DNA of 64,000 bases from Nocardioides luteus (lineage in GTDB: Bacteria > Actinomycetota > Actinomycetes > Propionibacteriales > Nocardioidaceae). This document shows positions 6,545 through 14,959 of the stretch, piece by piece; within the stretch, counting starts at the first letter, position 1, and every line of letters begins with the position of its first letter. Location of the stretch: assembly GCF_015752315.1 (NCBI RefSeq), contig NZ_JADOVJ010000001.1, forward strand, positions 930,001-994,000, in the 5' to 3' direction. The position numbers and the translations under genes were made by a program. The notes beneath the pieces were generated by a model. It ran no database searches. It was given only the letters and a program-made list of their open reading frames with translations, and was not told where the DNA came from.

Positions 6545-8385
6545 CGGTTCTCCGAAGGTTCGATGTTGACGATGTTGAAGATGTTGAAGTTGTCGCGAAG
6601 CAGGTTGGTCGGGTCGACGCGCTGCTTGAGCTCACGCAGTCGGGCCAGGGTGGCGGGCGGGAACGCGTCCGCGACCCGCTCGGTGGACGTAGTGGTCTCG
6701 AAGCTGAGGTAGAGCCCCTCGAGATGCGGTCGCAGCCGCGACCACGCCGTGTCGAGTGCCGCCGGGTCGCCGCCCATCGCGGTGACCTGGAACGCAGCGG
6801 TCCGGTGGGCGAAGGCGGTCGCGTCAGGATCCACGTCGGCGATCGCGCCGCCCATGGTGCGCAGCTGGAAGAAGTAGACGTCACCGGTGCGCAGCATCTG
6901 CGCCGCGTCGCGGGCGAGGTCGCCGGTCAGCGCCGGGATCAGCCCCGAGCGGGCGTGCGGCTCGCCGTGTCCGTGGTGGCCGTCGGAGCCGACGTCGGGG
7001 GCCTGGTTCATCACGTCGGTGTAGCGGGCGCGGAACACCTGCTGCTGGACCAGCGCCCCGAGGGAGGCGAACGGGGTCAGCCGCTCCACGATCACCTCCG
7101 GGTCGGGCGAGTCGACCAGGCCGTAGAGCTGGATCACGGCGCCCTCCGCTCGCGGGCGACCGGTCACCAGGAACACGGTTGTGTCGCGCGGCGCCGCGGC
7201 CGCGACCGCTCCGAACCGGAGCAGCGCCTCCTCGATGTCGGGGACGACCAGCGTGAGCTGGGCCGAGCCGACCTCGGCGACCTCGTACACCTCGAACTCG
7301 AAGGCGGTCACGATGCCCAGGTTGGCACCCGCACCGCGTACGCCCCAGAACAGGTCGGGGTTCTCCTCGCGGTCGGCGCGCACGATCGACCCGTCGGCGA
7401 GCACCATCTCGACGGCGACCAGGTGGTCGATGGTGAGCCCGTGCTCGCGGGAGAGGAAGCCGATCCCGCCGGCGGTCGCGAGCCCGCCGACCCCGACACC
7501 GCCGTAGTCGCCCGAGCCCAGCGCCCACCCGTAGGGATCCAGCGCTGCCGCCACCTGCTTCCAGGTGGCTCCCGGCCCGATGCGTACGCGGCGGCTGGGG
7601 GCGTCGAGGACCTCGATCGAGCTCATCCCGCCCAGGTCGATCACCAGGCCGCCGTCGTTCGTCGAGCGGCCGCTGACGCCGTGCCCGCCGCTGCGGATCC
7701 CGAGCGGCAGATGCCGATGATGGCCGGCGAAGCGGAGTGCGTCGGCCACCTGGGCCGGGGTCGTCGGTCGCAGCACCAGGCCGGGTCGGCCGCCGCGGAG
7801 GTAGGTCGAGCGGACCGCGCGGTACGCGGCGTCACCGGGCTCGACGGCGGTCGCCGCGAGCGAGGCGGGCACGTCGTCGTAGGCGATGCCCGGACGCCGC
7901 TTCGCCCAGACCGATGACGTACGCCGCGGCCCCGACGGCCGCGGGCCTCCGTGCTCCACGAGCAGACGGGCCACGCGGTCGACCTCGGCCTCGGTCGCCA
8001 CCGGGACGACCAGCGGCACGCTCGTGGACGCGGCGCTCTCGAGGGCGGCGGGGGAGAGGTCGGCAGGGGCGCTCGTCCATGCGTCCGGGTCGGTGATCAG
8101 GCGTGCGCCGGCCAGCAGGTCGAGGCTGTCGCGGGCTCGCTCGGCGACGCTCGGGTAGCCGGCGTCCGGGTCGCGCGGGTCGGGCGCGCCGGTGGGCGTC
8201 AGCGTGACGCCGATCGGGACCGACTTGGTGCTGCCCAGCAGCCAGGTCGCGGTGGTCCAGGGGTCGAGGTCACCGGGGTCGATCACCACCAGGTCGAGGC
8301 CGGCTTCCTCTGCGCGCTGCGCGAGAGCGGTCATCGCATCGGGTGGCAGCGCCGGGTCGAGGGCGACGCCCAGCTCGAGAGTCAT
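6541..8385 (-). CDS. FAD-linked (BBE-type) oxidase with N-terminal luciferase-like segment
   Basis: The 614-residue product begins at ATG 8385 (MTLELGVALD), just downstream of an AGGA motif. Residues 1-155 look like a shortened luciferase-like (LLM) domain, with YPSVAERARDSLDLLAGARL matching the LLM helix-strand pattern. Residues about 195-614 form a PCMH-type FAD-binding oxidase: SGGHGVSGRS with His235 as the likely covalent 8-alpha-FAD attachment, then GVGVGGLATAGGIG, and a C-terminal BBE motif (NIFNIVNIEP). The second covalent Cys of berberine-bridge enzymes is absent, so flavin attachment is probably single. Fusing LLM and FAD domains and coupling to another LLM gene suggests a redox pathway on one substrate. 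Confidence 0.8.
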   Translation of the reverse strand: MTLELGVALDPALPPDAMTALAQRAEEAGLDLVVIDPGDLDPWTTATWLLGSTKSVPIGVTLTPTGAPDPRDPDAGYPSVAERARDSLDLLAGARLITDPDAWTSAPADLSPAALESAASTSVPLVVPVATEAEVDRVARLLVEHGGPRPSGPRRTSSVWAKRRPGIAYDDVPASLAATAVEPGDAAYRAVRSTYLRGGRPGLVLRPTTPAQVADALRFAGHHRHLPLGIRSGGHGVSGRSTNDGGLVIDLGGMSSIEVLDAPSRRVRIGPGATWKQVAAALDPYGWALGSGDYGGVGVGGLATAGGIGFLSREHGLTIDHLVAVEMVLADGSIVRADREENPDLFWGVRGAGANLGIVTAFEFEVYEVAEVGSAQLTLVVPDIEEALLRFGAVAAAAPRDTTVFLVTGRPRAEGAVIQLYGLVDSPDPEVIVERLTPFASLGALVQQQVFRARYTDVMNQAPDVGSDGHHGHGEPHARSGLIPALTGDLARDAAQMLRTGDVYFFQLRTMGGAIADVDPDATAFAHRTAAFQVTAMGGDPAALDTAWSRLRPHLEGLYLSFETTTSTERVADAFPPATLARLRELKQRVDPTNLLRDNFNIFNIVNIEPSENR

Positions 8386-8402
8386 TCGATCGTTCCTCCA
8401 AG

Positions 8403-8457
8403 AATCGTTCGCCACAAGATCGTATGTGACACAGACGATTGGTTCAACAGAACGATT
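8403..8457. promoter_or_regulatory. Divergent promoter with MarR-type inverted repeats
   Basis: The 87-bp gap between the divergent oxidase and MarR genes carries AATCGTTC (8403-8410) and its exact reverse complement GAACGATT (8450-8457). The right element is part of a tighter imperfect palindrome, ATTGGTTC-AACA-GAACGATT, at 8438-8457. A further ACGATT lies at 8435-8440. These repeats sit immediately upstream of the regulator start and are good candidates for autorepressor operators. Confidence 0.55.
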
Positions 8458-8472
8458 TGCTAGGATGTTCCC

Positions 8473-9006
8473 GTGACCACCCGAGCCGAACCGCAGACCG
8501 CAGCCCATCCGGCGCAGCCGGAGGGTGCCGACGACCTCGGCTGGGGCCTCGGCGCGCTGCTGCGCGGCTACCGGCAGCGGGTCACCGAGGCGATCGGAGA
8601 TTTCCCGCACGGGGCGCGGGGCTACCAGACGATGTGCGCGGTGGTCGGCGGCGACCACCCCAGCCAGCTGGCGCTGGCCGGCCATCTCGGTATCGACAAG
8701 ACCGTGATGACCTACCTGCTCGACGATCTCGTCGACGCGGGTCTGGTCGAGCGGCGCCCCAACCCGGCGGACCGCCGCCAGCGTCAGATCGTCGCCACCG
8801 ACCAGGGCACCCGGGCCGTCGCCGAGCTGTGCCGCCGGGTCGACGCCGCCGAGAACGACCTGCTGGGCCGGCTCGACGACGACGAGCGCGCCACCCTGCG
8901 CCGCCTGCTCAGCAAGGCGACCGGCCCCGCTCCCGGCCACACCGCCGAGGCCTGCGCGGTCGTCACCGGGACGCCGACGGAGTCTCCCGACCCACGGAGT
9001 AGGTGA
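8473..9006 (+). CDS. MarR-family transcriptional regulator
   Basis: This 177-residue protein starts at GTG 8473. It has the winged-helix MarR layout: an N-terminal dimerisation helix, the HTH LALAGHLGIDKTVMTYLLDD at about residues 67-86, the wing LVERRPNPADRRQRQIVAT at about 92-110, and a C-terminal dimer helix. MarR proteins usually repress a neighbouring enzyme gene until a phenolic or other small ligand binds. It is divergent from the FAD-oxidase/LLM operon, which is its likely target along with itself. Its 3' end overlaps the convergent RibD-like gene by 44 nt. Confidence 0.88.
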   Translation: MTTRAEPQTAAHPAQPEGADDLGWGLGALLRGYRQRVTEAIGDFPHGARGYQTMCAVVGGDHPSQLALAGHLGIDKTVMTYLLDDLVDAGLVERRPNPADRRQRQIVATDQGTRAVAELCRRVDAAENDLLGRLDDDERATLRRLLSKATGPAPGHTAEACAVVTGTPTESPDPRSR

Positions 9007-9574
9007 GCGCCACGGTCCCGAGGCTCGTCGAGGCGATGTCCTCGAGCCTCAGCGAGCTCGGCAGCGGCAGGTCCCCGAAGAGCCGCTTGCCGGTGCCGAG
9101 CAGCAGCGGGTGCAGGAACAGCCGCAGCTCGTCGATGAGACCGGCAGGCATCAGCTGACGGACGAGGACGCCGCTGCCGAGCGCGACGACGGTGCCCGAG
9201 CCGTCGGCCTTCAGGCCGCTCACCGCGTCGAGGACGTCGCCCTCGAGCACGGTCGCGCCGCTCCAGGCCAGGTCGCGGAGCGTGCGGGTCGCGACGTACT
9301 TCGGCGTGGCGTTGAGGCTCGCCGCCATCGGGTCCGTGTCGGGCTGGGTGGGCCAGAAGGCCGCCATCTTCTCGTAGGTGCGCCGCCCGAACAGATAGGC
9401 CGAGGTCTGGGCACCGACATCGGGGGAGAGGACCTCGCCGAGGGCCGCGCCGAACGGTGCGCCCCAGCCGCCGTGCTCGAAACCACCGTCGCGGTCCTCG
9501 TCAGGGGAGCCCAGCCCCTGCATCACCCCGTCGACGCTCAGGAACTCCACGATCGCAAGTCTTCGCATGACCAC
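8963..9574 (-). CDS. Dihydrofolate reductase (RibD C-terminal) family protein
   Basis: The protein has 203 residues from GTG 9574, or 201 from ATG 9568 (MRRLAIVEFLS), which is equally plausible. Family marks are the first strand with SVDGVMQG, AYLFGRRTYEKMAAFWP, KYVATRTL, and GSGVLVRQLMPAGLIDELRLFLHPLLLGTGKRLF. This is the RibD/DHFR-like reductase fold, here a stand-alone NAD(P)H reductase of unknown substrate that is common in actinobacteria. It is divergent from the AraC gene at 9634 with 59 bp between starts, and its tail overlaps the end of the MarR gene. Confidence 0.85.
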   Translation of the reverse strand: MVMRRLAIVEFLSVDGVMQGLGSPDEDRDGGFEHGGWGAPFGAALGEVLSPDVGAQTSAYLFGRRTYEKMAAFWPTQPDTDPMAASLNATPKYVATRTLRDLAWSGATVLEGDVLDAVSGLKADGSGTVVALGSGVLVRQLMPAGLIDELRLFLHPLLLGTGKRLFGDLPLPSSLRLEDIASTSLGTVALTYSVGRETPSASR

Positions 9575-9633
9575 ATCCTGCGCCGGGGCCGAATCGGCTG
9601 GCTTGAACGAAATCGACCGGCGATGGTCGGTCC

Positions 9634-10470
9634 ATGACGGGTGTGACCCGCGAGATCGTCCGACTGCCGCCCCACCCCGGGCTGCGGGGGCTGGTCGCGG
9701 GCGTCATCGGTTTCCACGAGCAGTCGGCCACGCCGCTCGAGCGCCGCCAGCCCGCCGGGACGCTGCTGCCGCTGGTGCTCTCCTTCAGTGACCCGTTCGA
9801 GATCGTCGACGTCGCCGCAGGGGAGGGGGAGGGGACGTACGGGTCGTTCCTCTCCGGCTTCATGCCCGGGCCGGTCTCGACCCGGTCCGGCCGCAGTCAT
9901 GCGTGCGTGCAGGTCTATCTGACGCCGCTCGGCGTCACCCGGCTGCTGGGTGTGCCGGGCCGTGAGATCGCGGGCCGGGTGGTGAGGGTCGAGGACCTGG
10001 TCCCCGAGCTCGGTCCGTCCTTCTCGGAGCAGCTGGCGGAGGTCGCCACCTGGCGGCGAAGGTTCGACCTGGTCCAGTCCGCGCTGCTGGCGCGAGCCGG
10101 CGACCCCGCCGACCCGCTGGCGTCCTGGCTGTGGGGCCGGATCACCGAGTCCGGAGGCCAGGCGCGCATCCGGGACCTCGTGACCGAGACCGGCTGGAGC
10201 CACCGCTACGTCACGACCGCCTTCCGACGCGCCGTCGGGCTCACCCCGAAGGCGGCCGCGGGCGTCGTACGTTTCGAGCGGGCCGCCGCCGACCTCGGCC
10301 GGCTGCCCGTCGCCGAGGTCGCGGTCCGGCACGGCTACGCCGACCAGAGCCACCTGACCCGCGAGGCGGTCAGGTACGCCGGCGAACCGCCTGCTGCGCT
10401 CGCCGCCAACCGGCGGCCGACCGCCCACACCGCGCTCGGGACGACCCCGTCCGGCTCGCGCGTGCGCTAG
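9634..10470 (+). CDS. AraC-family helix-turn-helix regulator
   Basis: The product is a 278-residue regulator. The N-terminal ~170 residues are a sensor domain without a recognisable ligand motif (GLRGLVAGVIGFHE, LLPLVLSFSDPF). The C-terminal ~100 residues are the double AraC HTH: IRDLVTETGWSHRYVTTAF, and the weaker second helix pair VAEVAVRHGYADQSHLTREA with the family's typical GYADQSHL. It is divergent from the RibD-like reductase gene, which is therefore its likely target. Its TAG (10,468-10,470) overlaps the stop of the convergent Nudix gene. Confidence 0.85.
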   Translation: MTGVTREIVRLPPHPGLRGLVAGVIGFHEQSATPLERRQPAGTLLPLVLSFSDPFEIVDVAAGEGEGTYGSFLSGFMPGPVSTRSGRSHACVQVYLTPLGVTRLLGVPGREIAGRVVRVEDLVPELGPSFSEQLAEVATWRRRFDLVQSALLARAGDPADPLASWLWGRITESGGQARIRDLVTETGWSHRYVTTAFRRAVGLTPKAAAGVVRFERAAADLGRLPVAEVAVRHGYADQSHLTREAVRYAGEPPAALAANRRPTAHTALGTTPSGSRVR

Positions 10471-11006
10471 AGGCGCGCCTGCGCGAGCTTGATGAGCTCG
10501 AGGAGGTTGTCCTCGGGATCGGGGATCGCGTCGACCGGCCACCAACGTACGTCGAGGGACTCCTCGCTCACCTCCGGAACCACACCGGCGGGAGCGACCG
10601 CCATGAAGCGCACGTCGAGGTGGTGGACGTCGCCCGACGGAGCGCAGAAGGGCACCGGGTGCTCGGAGAGCTGCACGAGTCCGGGCAGCGGCACCAGGTC
10701 CGGCACGCCGGACTCCTCACGCAGCTCGCGGGCCGCGGCCGCCCACAGGGTCGCGTCGTCCTGCTCGAGATGTCCGCCGAACTGGAACCAGCGCCGCGCC
10801 TTGCGGTGATGGGTCAGCAGCACCGAGGTGCCGTCGTCGGAGAGCACCACGCACGAAGCCGTCAGGTGGTCGGGGACGCACGACTTGAAGACGCCGGTGG
10901 GCTCGGCCTCGAGGTGAGCGACGTAGCGCTGCCGCAGGGTCTCCTGCGGAGCCGACGGCGCATCCCACGCCCGCAGGGCTGCGAGCGCGTCAGCGTGCAG
11001 GCTCAC
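10467..11006 (-). CDS. Nudix hydrolase
   Basis: The 179-residue enzyme starts at GTG 11006, which overlaps the TGA of the upstream DUF2342 gene (GTGA), so the two are coupled. The Nudix box is GGHLEQDD followed by ARELREESGV. It has one extra residue between the first Gly and the REL core relative to the canonical box, and Asp at the position usually occupied by Glu. The catalytic REL-EE core is intact. Nudix enzymes hydrolyse nucleoside diphosphates linked to another group; the substrate is unknown. Longer readings upstream would run through DUF2342 and are not used. Confidence 0.85.
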   Translation of the reverse strand: MSLHADALAALRAWDAPSAPQETLRQRYVAHLEAEPTGVFKSCVPDHLTASCVVLSDDGTSVLLTHHRKARRWFQFGGHLEQDDATLWAAAARELREESGVPDLVPLPGLVQLSEHPVPFCAPSGDVHHLDVRFMAVAPAGVVPEVSEESLDVRWWPVDAIPDPEDNLLELIKLAQARL

Positions 11007-12352
11007 TCCTCGTCCGGCTTGTCCGAGTCGGTGCCGCCGAGGAGCTTCTTCAGCTCCTCGTCGAAGTCGATCGAGTCGACGTCGGGCGCCTCGGCGCCCT
11101 CGCGGAAGCCGAGCGGGTCGTCGAGGTCCGCCGAGGTGGGCAGCAGCGCCGGTGACATCCAGACGCCGTCGCGGGCCTCGATGCCCTGCCGGGTGCGCAG
11201 CGAGCCCCACAGGGCAGCCGCGTCGCGCAGGCGTCGCGGACGGAGCTCGAGGCCGACCAGGGTCGCGAAGGTCTGCTCGGCCGGACCGCCGGCAGCGCGC
11301 CGGCGGCGTACGGCCTCCTGCAGCTGCGCCGCGACCGGCATCCGCTCGGCAGTGGCCAGGGCGACGACCTCGTCGACCCAGCCCTCGACGAGCGCCAGCA
11401 CGATCTCGAGCCGCTCCAGCGCGGCCTTCTGCACCGGCGAGTCGGGCACCTCGAACATGCCTTCCTCGAACATGTTCTGCAGCTGCGAGGGGTCCTGCAT
11501 CGCGGAGAGGTCGAGGCCACGCATCTGCTCCTCGATCCGCTGCTGCATGGCCTCCATGTTGAGCTCCACGCCCTGCGCGTAGTCGGTGACGGCGGTGACC
11601 ACGTGGTCACGCAGCCACGGCACGCCGGCGAAGAGCCGCTGGTGGGCCGCCTCACGCAGGGCCAGGAAGAGCAGCACGTCGTCGGTGCTGACTCCCAGGC
11701 CCTCGGCGAAGGGCTCGACGTTGACCGGGAGCAGCGCCGCCTGGCCGGTCTCGGCCAGCGGGATGCCGATGTCGGAGACCGAGATGACCTCGCCGGCGAG
11801 GTGACCGAGGCCGGTGCCGGCCTGGTTCGCGTACAACGCGCCCATCGCCTTGCCGACGAACCCGATCATCGGGCCCATCTGCGCCTTCATCTCCTCGGGC
11901 AGCTGACCGCTCATCGCGGCCGCCGTCGAGGCCGCGACCGGCTCGATCAGCGGCTTCCACGCGTCCAGCGTGTTGACCAGCCACTCGGCCTTGGACCAAG
12001 CGGTGGCGGACTTCACGCCGGAGGGGAACGAGGTGGTGTCCTCCAACCAGTGGTCGGCCAGCTGGATCGCGTCGGCGACCGCGTCCTTCTGCTTCTGAGA
12101 AGGCGTCGGGTCGGGCGTGGACGCGGCGACCTTTCGGGCGAGGTCCATCGCGACGTCCCAGTTCAGCGGGCCGTCATAGGGCTGTAGCAGCGACTGGATC
12201 TGACCGAAGATCTGGCTCAGGTCAGGCATGCCGCCGGGGCCGCCACCGACGCCGCCGATGGGGAAACCACCGAAGAACGCTTCAAAGGGCGTGCCCTTGA
12301 AGGGGTTCTCCGGCTCCTCCGGCTCGTCGGGGCCACCTGGGGTCTGACTCAT
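11003..12352 (-). CDS. Zinc-dependent metalloprotease-like protein, DUF2342 family
   Basis: This 449-residue protein has a Gly/Pro-rich N-terminus (GGFPIGGVGGGPGGMPDLSQ) and the family core GPLNWDVAMDLARKVA. The motif REAAHQRLF at residues 233-241 sits in the position of a divergent zincin helix and is followed by WLRDHVVTAVTDYAQG. This is DUF2342, once annotated as coenzyme F420 biosynthesis-associated, conserved across actinobacteria without a proven activity. There is no signal peptide. It is the first gene of a two-gene operon with the Nudix hydrolase and diverges from moaE with 56 bp between starts. Confidence 0.85.
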   Translation of the reverse strand: MSQTPGGPDEPEEPENPFKGTPFEAFFGGFPIGGVGGGPGGMPDLSQIFGQIQSLLQPYDGPLNWDVAMDLARKVAASTPDPTPSQKQKDAVADAIQLADHWLEDTTSFPSGVKSATAWSKAEWLVNTLDAWKPLIEPVAASTAAAMSGQLPEEMKAQMGPMIGFVGKAMGALYANQAGTGLGHLAGEVISVSDIGIPLAETGQAALLPVNVEPFAEGLGVSTDDVLLFLALREAAHQRLFAGVPWLRDHVVTAVTDYAQGVELNMEAMQQRIEEQMRGLDLSAMQDPSQLQNMFEEGMFEVPDSPVQKAALERLEIVLALVEGWVDEVVALATAERMPVAAQLQEAVRRRRAAGGPAEQTFATLVGLELRPRRLRDAAALWGSLRTRQGIEARDGVWMSPALLPTSADLDDPLGFREGAEAPDVDSIDFDEELKKLLGGTDSDKPDEE

Positions 12353-12408
12353 GTGTCCAGCCTACGCGGTTACGGAAGCCCGCTGTCAGCAAGCACTACG
12401 CTGGTCCC

Positions 12409-12846
12409 ATGGCTGAACCGAAGAAAGGCGCCGTCAAGCTTCTGGACATCCGGGAGACCCCTCTCGATGTCTCCGAGGTGATGGACGCCCTCGACGACGA
12501 CGCGTCCGGCGGCGTGACTCTCTTCGTCGGTCGCGTACGTGACCACGACGGGGGCAAGGGCGTGACCGGGCTCGACTACCAGGCCCATCCCACCGCCCTC
12601 GCGCGCCTGACCGAGGTCGCCGAGAAGGTCGCCGCCGACCACGGCGTCGCGGGCGTCGCCGCCGTCCACCGCACCGGCCACCTCGACATCGGCGACATCG
12701 CCGTCATCGTCGCCACCGCCTCCGGCCACCGTGGCGAGGCCTTCGCCGCCTCCCGCGACCTCATCGACACCCTCAAGGCCGAGGTGCCCATCTGGAAGCA
12801 CCAGGTCTTCACCGACGGCACCGACGAGTGGGTCGGCGCGCCGTGA
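12409..12846 (+). CDS. moaE: Molybdopterin synthase catalytic subunit MoaE
   Basis: MoaE (145 residues) transfers sulfur from MoaD thiocarboxylate to precursor Z (cPMP) to make molybdopterin. Family motifs are GGVTLFVGRVRDHDGGKGV at about residues 44-62, HRTGHLDIGD with the conserved His-Arg pair, and VPIWKHQVFTDG near the end with the catalytic Lys. Length is normal. No other molybdenum cofactor genes are nearby, so the MoaD partner is elsewhere. The gene is monocistronic and divergent from DUF2342. Confidence 0.93.
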   Translation: MAEPKKGAVKLLDIRETPLDVSEVMDALDDDASGGVTLFVGRVRDHDGGKGVTGLDYQAHPTALARLTEVAEKVAADHGVAGVAAVHRTGHLDIGDIAVIVATASGHRGEAFAASRDLIDTLKAEVPIWKHQVFTDGTDEWVGAP

Positions 12847-13037
12847 CATGGCGATTGCTTCGCAATTCGCGCAGCGCCTCCGCTTGACCCTCGTCTTCCT
12901 CCGCTGCGCTCAGTCGCTTCGCTCCCTCGCTCCGCTGCGTCCAGACGAGGGGCGCTCCGGCGCTGGGATGTCGCGCTGGCGGGTCTTGGACGGCGCGCCA
13001 TGATGCGCGGCGTTGGGTGACCAAATAGGCTGCGTAC
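12847..13037. repeat. Low-complexity intergenic spacer (CGCTTCGCTC/CTCCGCTGCG units)
   Basis: No gene is visible. The spacer is built of short alternating CGCTTCGC, CCGCTGCGCTC and CTCGCTCC words. A similar run lies at 3250-3345. The elements are self-complementary over short stretches and may help stop transcription after moaE. Confidence 0.4.
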
Positions 13038-13274
13038 GTGGACATCCTGCTGTGGCTCGTGCCGTCCGCGGTCATCACCGTGCTGGCGATGGCGTGGGTC
13101 GCCTTTCTCGGCCGTGAGGGGCGCGAGGAGGACCGCGAGGAGGTCGTACGCCGCCTCGGCATCGCGCTGGAGAAGGAGAAGACGCGCGAGCGCTCGAAAC
13201 GGTACGCAGCCCCGCAGCCGCCGCCCGACAGGTCGACCGGCGTCGCGGTCCGTGTCAACCGCGATGCCTCTTAG
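13038..13274 (+). CDS. Small single-pass membrane protein, 78 aa
   Basis: A GTG at 13,038 opens a 78-residue frame. Residues 2-24 (ILLWLVPSAVITVLAMAWVA) are a clear transmembrane helix. It is followed by a charged stretch rich in Glu/Arg (GREGREEDREEVVRRL) predicted as an amphipathic or coiled helix, and a Pro-rich tail. No family is recognised. It lies 33 bp upstream of the YlbL-like protease and may be cotranscribed with it, but an RBS is not strong. Confidence 0.6.
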   Translation: MDILLWLVPSAVITVLAMAWVAFLGREGREEDREEVVRRLGIALEKEKTRERSKRYAAPQPPPDRSTGVAVRVNRDAS

Positions 13275-13307
13275 GGTCGAGTTGGTCCTGAATGAGAAGG
13301 TGACGCT

Positions 13308-14354
13308 ATGACACAGCGCACCCTGGCCGGCCTTGTCGCCCTGCCGCTCGTGGTCGCCCTGATCGTGATCGCCTGGGTCGTTCCGCTGCCCTACACGATC
13401 TACAGCCCCGGGCCGACGGTGAACGTCCTGGGCAAGTTCGACGGCAAGGACATCGTCCAGGTGAAGGGCCACGAGAGCTACCGCGACAAGGGGCAGCTGC
13501 GGATGACCACGGTCTCCGAGACCACCCGTGAGGCGCGGCTCGGCCTGTGGACCCTGCTGGGCGCATGGATGAGCGAGACCGAGGCGGTCTACCCGCGCGA
13601 GGTCGCCTACCCCGACCAGGGCACCGTCGAGGACGACCGCGAGGCCGGGCAGGTGCAGATGGCCAGCGCGCAGGACGCCGCGATCGCCGCGGCCCTCACC
13701 AAGCTCGGTGAGGACGTCGACGAGGTCTCGGTCGCCGAGGTCAGCAAGGACGCTCCCGCCGAGGGCAAGCTGAAGGCCGAGGACGTCGTCACCAAGGTCG
13801 GCGACAAGGCGGTCGACACCCCCGAGGAGGTCGTCACCGAGGTGCAGAAGGTGAAGCCCGGCGACACCATCGAGCTGACCGTCGAGCGCAAGGGCAAGAC
13901 GCTCACCCAGACCATCAAGACCGGTGAGAAGGACGGCAAGGCCTTCATCGGCGTCTCGCTGGGGGCGACCTACGAGTTCCCCTACGACGTCAAGATCACG
14001 CTCGACCCGGCCATCGGCGGACCGAGCGCGGGGCTGATGATGGCGCTGTCGGTCTACGACACGCTCACCAAGGGCCCGCTGACCGGGGAGCAGAAGATCG
14101 CCGGCACCGGCACCATCGACGGCGACGGCAACGTCGGCCCGATCGGCGGGATCCAGCAGAAGATCCCGGGTGCGGCCTCGGACGGGGCCAAGCTCTTCCT
14201 GGTGCCCGCCGGCAACTGCCAAGACGTCGAGGGCGCCGAGAACGGTGACATGCGCCTGACCCGTGTGGAGAACCTCGACGACGCCATCAAGGCCATCGAG
14301 ACCTGGACCGAGGACCCGAATGCCAAGCTGCCGACCTGTGGGAGCACGAAGTGA
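13308..14354 (+). CDS. Secreted/membrane-anchored PDZ and Lon-like serine protease (YlbL type)
   Basis: The 348-residue protein has an N-terminal membrane anchor (residues 5-25), a PDZ domain around residues 120-200 (LKAEDVVTKVGDKAV), and a C-terminal S16 (Lon-type) protease domain. The catalytic dyad is visible: Ser240 in GGPSAGLMMA and Lys285 in GGIQQK, 45 residues apart as in Lon proteases. The active domain should face outside the membrane. The gene is followed by the PPA1309 gene (GTGA overlap) and the UPF0182 gene (ATGA overlap), a conserved actinobacterial trio that suggests work in envelope protein quality control. Confidence 0.9.
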   Translation: MTQRTLAGLVALPLVVALIVIAWVVPLPYTIYSPGPTVNVLGKFDGKDIVQVKGHESYRDKGQLRMTTVSETTREARLGLWTLLGAWMSETEAVYPREVAYPDQGTVEDDREAGQVQMASAQDAAIAAALTKLGEDVDEVSVAEVSKDAPAEGKLKAEDVVTKVGDKAVDTPEEVVTEVQKVKPGDTIELTVERKGKTLTQTIKTGEKDGKAFIGVSLGATYEFPYDVKITLDPAIGGPSAGLMMALSVYDTLTKGPLTGEQKIAGTGTIDGDGNVGPIGGIQQKIPGAASDGAKLFLVPAGNCQDVEGAENGDMRLTRVENLDDAIKAIETWTEDPNAKLPTCGSTK

Positions 14355-14959
14355 ACGACACCCCTGAGCCCACACCCGGGCCCACGCCAGAGCTCAGCCG
14401 CGGCCTCGACCTGGAGACCGATCCCGCTCTGGCCGCGGCCGTCCTCGAGATCGAGGCCCACGTCGCGAGCGAGGGCTGGGACGGGCCGGCGAGGCTGTTC
14501 GCGCTCGTCGACACCGCCGCGCTGGTCAAGGCCGAGCCCGCGCTCGCCACGATGATGGGCCTGGACAACCCCGACCAGGAGGGGTCGCTGACCCCGATCG
14601 AGCAGGACCAGGTGCCGGTCACGACCCAGCTGGAGGAGGTCCTCCAGACGACGGCCTGGCCCGCAGGGGTCACCGGCTGCGCCGCGGTCGTCGAGCGCCT
14701 GGTGCTGCCGCCCGACGCCGACGGCAAGATCCCCGACGACGCCGAGGCGGCCGCGGAGTTCGCCAAGGCGCACCCCGACCGGCAAGAGGTACGCATCGTG
14801 GCCGGCGCGACACGTGCTGGTGCCACGTACTGTGCTCTGCGGTTGAAGGCCCACGACGACGACCAGTCGGTCATCGGCGGCGTCGACCTGGTCCCCGAGC
14901 TCCTCGAGCTGCTGCGTGGCACTCTCGAGGAGAACCCAGACAGCGAGGGTGACGAATGA
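14351..14959 (+). CDS. PPA1309 family protein
   Basis: The 202-residue cytosolic protein has a GTG start overlapping the TGA of the protease gene. It matches the actinobacterial PPA1309 family by position and by features such as GPARLFALVDTAAL and the C-terminal DLVPELLELLRGTL. No catalytic motif, membrane segment or signal peptide is visible. The N-terminus is Pro/Thr-rich and the C-terminus acidic. Function is unknown. Tight coupling to the protease upstream and UPF0182 downstream suggests the three act together. Confidence 0.85.
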   Translation: MNDTPEPTPGPTPELSRGLDLETDPALAAAVLEIEAHVASEGWDGPARLFALVDTAALVKAEPALATMMGLDNPDQEGSLTPIEQDQVPVTTQLEEVLQTTAWPAGVTGCAAVVERLVLPPDADGKIPDDAEAAAEFAKAHPDRQEVRIVAGATRAGATYCALRLKAHDDDQSVIGGVDLVPELLELLRGTLEENPDSEGDE

